This document shows positions 6,558 through 6,958 of a DNA stretch of 6,958 nt, one piece after another. How positions within the stretch are numbered: position 1 is the first letter of the stretch; each line of letters opens with the position of its first letter. A model generated the notes under the pieces. It saw only the letters and a list, made by a program, of their open reading frames with translations. It was not told the origin of the DNA and made no database searches. Source of the DNA: Bacilli bacterium (lineage in GTDB: Bacteria; Bacillota_I; Bacilli_A; RFN20; CAG-826); assembly GCA_017531065.1 (NCBI GenBank), contig JAFXLR010000008.1:1-6958 (forward strand), given 5' to 3'. A program made the position numbers and the translations under genes.

Positions 6558-6566
6558 TGCTAAAAT
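6558..6566 (+). promoter_or_regulatory. Extended -10 promoter for the lipoprotein gene, predicting a leaderless mRNA
   Basis: TGCTAAAAT is an extended -10 with a 5/6 hexamer. The -35 position 17 bases upstream is only a T-run. The -10 ends 7 bases before the ATG at 6574, so transcription should begin at or next to the start codon. It shares the TGCTAA-AT form with the promoter candidate of the phosphofructokinase gene. Confidence 0.55.
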
Positions 6567-6573
6567 AAGGCAC

Positions 6574-6958
6574 ATGAAAAAACGTTTTTTGCTATTCGCG
6601 ATTTTGATGTCTTTGAGCCTCCTTTCTTCTTGTGGGAAGAGCGAAGAGGAAGTCATTAATCTCACCTTTGGAAAGCTATATGACTGGTCTCTTCCTGAGA
6701 AGGTTGAGGAGCACCTCGTCAATATCACCCATTCAGAGCTTTCTTCACTCATCAAAGACAAGAAGGAATTCATCCTCTTCGTCTACGACAAGGACAACAC
6801 CTGCACCTGTTATGAGGACTTTGAGAAAGTAGCGATTCTCCTCCTTCAGAAAAAGAACGCTTTGATATACGGAATCGCCCCTACCGAATTCGATGGAGGG
6901 CATGAGACCTTCGGTTTGAATATCGCAAAAAGCGAAGAAACCGTCGCTATTTTCAAAG
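6574..6958 (+). CDS. Lipoprotein with thioredoxin-like features and a CxC motif (3' end outside window)
   Basis: The first 128 codons are visible and the frame is open to the window end. A lipoprotein signal is clear: MKKRF, a hydrophobic stretch, then LSSC with Cys20 as the lipid-anchored residue, so the protein sits on the outer face of the membrane. After an acidic region, FILFVYD (66-72) looks like a thioredoxin-fold beta strand, followed by NTCTCYEDFEK (75-85) where the redox motif would be, then a helix and a second strand, ALIYGIAPTEFD (96-107). The cysteines are C77 and C79, a CxC instead of the usual CxxC. A redox or thiol role is therefore an inference. The only upstream purine-rich sequence, AAGG, is 3 bases from the ATG, too close for normal use. 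It is divergent from the pot operon, so not clearly part of it. I do not recognise the exact family. Confidence 0.8.
   Translation, partial: MKKRFLLFAILMSLSLLSSCGKSEEEVINLTFGKLYDWSLPEKVEEHLVNITHSELSSLIKDKKEFILFVYDKDNTCTCYEDFEKVAILLLQKKNALIYGIAPTEFDGGHETFGLNIAKSEETVAIFK

Larger units (their letters stand above)
6147..6573. other. Divergent intergenic region, T/G-rich and repeat-rich, no gene seen
   Basis: About 430 bases separate potA from the divergent lipoprotein gene. From roughly 6250 to 6550 the plus strand is dominated by T-runs and G-runs with little C, very unlike the flanking genes. It contains several inverted repeats, a run of four G-tracts and a GC-rich hairpin. The open frames crossing it encode only low-complexity Phe/Lys/Pro-rich peptides and lack ribosome binding sites. 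Expected content is the pot promoter at the left and the lipoprotein promoter at the right; the middle is unexplained. No tRNA or known riboswitch is recognised. Confidence 0.7.

Noticed and set aside
6380..6568. Plus-strand open frame of 62 codons, hydrophobic and Phe-rich
   Set aside because: Its hydrophobicity comes from TTT and GGT/GTT runs in the T/G tract. There is no ribosome binding site, so a small membrane protein is not supported.
6456..6773. Minus-strand open frame of 105 codons overlapping the lipoprotein start
   Set aside because: It is antisense to the lipoprotein signal peptide and runs into the low-complexity tract; no start signal or recognisable domain.

Overview
The window suggests a low-GC-lineage Gram-positive bacterium (Bacillota), probably one of the Bacilli/Mollicutes-related gut lineages. 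This placement is an inference. It rests on strong AGGAGG-type ribosome binding sites, two lipoproteins with a classic lipobox, a pyrophosphate-type phosphofructokinase, a compact potABCD operon, and a PotA carrying extra segments of the kind I recall from mollicute relatives. Trp is encoded by TGG where I checked and all four complete genes stop at TAA, so nothing indicates a UGA=Trp code.

Layout, by position. 1-1074 (minus) is the 5' part of a 6-phosphofructokinase gene whose 3' end runs off the window. 1075-1180 holds its likely promoter and ribosome binding site, next to the terminator of the upstream operon. 1181-6146 (minus) is a complete polyamine ABC transporter operon, transcribed potA-potB-potC-potD with gaps of 6, 2 and 20 bases. 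6147-6573 is a divergent intergenic region, strongly T/G-rich on the plus strand and full of inverted repeats and G-tracts. 6574-6958 (plus) is the start of a lipoprotein gene with a thioredoxin-like look, cut by the window end.

Function. PotD is the lipid-anchored receptor that binds spermidine/putrescine outside the cell. PotB and PotC form the membrane channel and PotA is the ATPase that drives import. The operon ends in a good intrinsic terminator, and the phosphofructokinase gene behind it seems to have its own extended -10 promoter.

The core of the window is ordinary. The unusual points are additions to it: an extra two-helix membrane module fused to the N-terminus of PotB; a second TOBE-like domain and a nucleotide-binding-domain insert in PotA; an acidic CxxC-bearing insert in PotD; a promoter that predicts a leaderless mRNA for the divergent lipoprotein; and a structured, repeat-rich intergenic region with no evident gene. 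I see no mobile element, CRISPR array, tRNA or rRNA.
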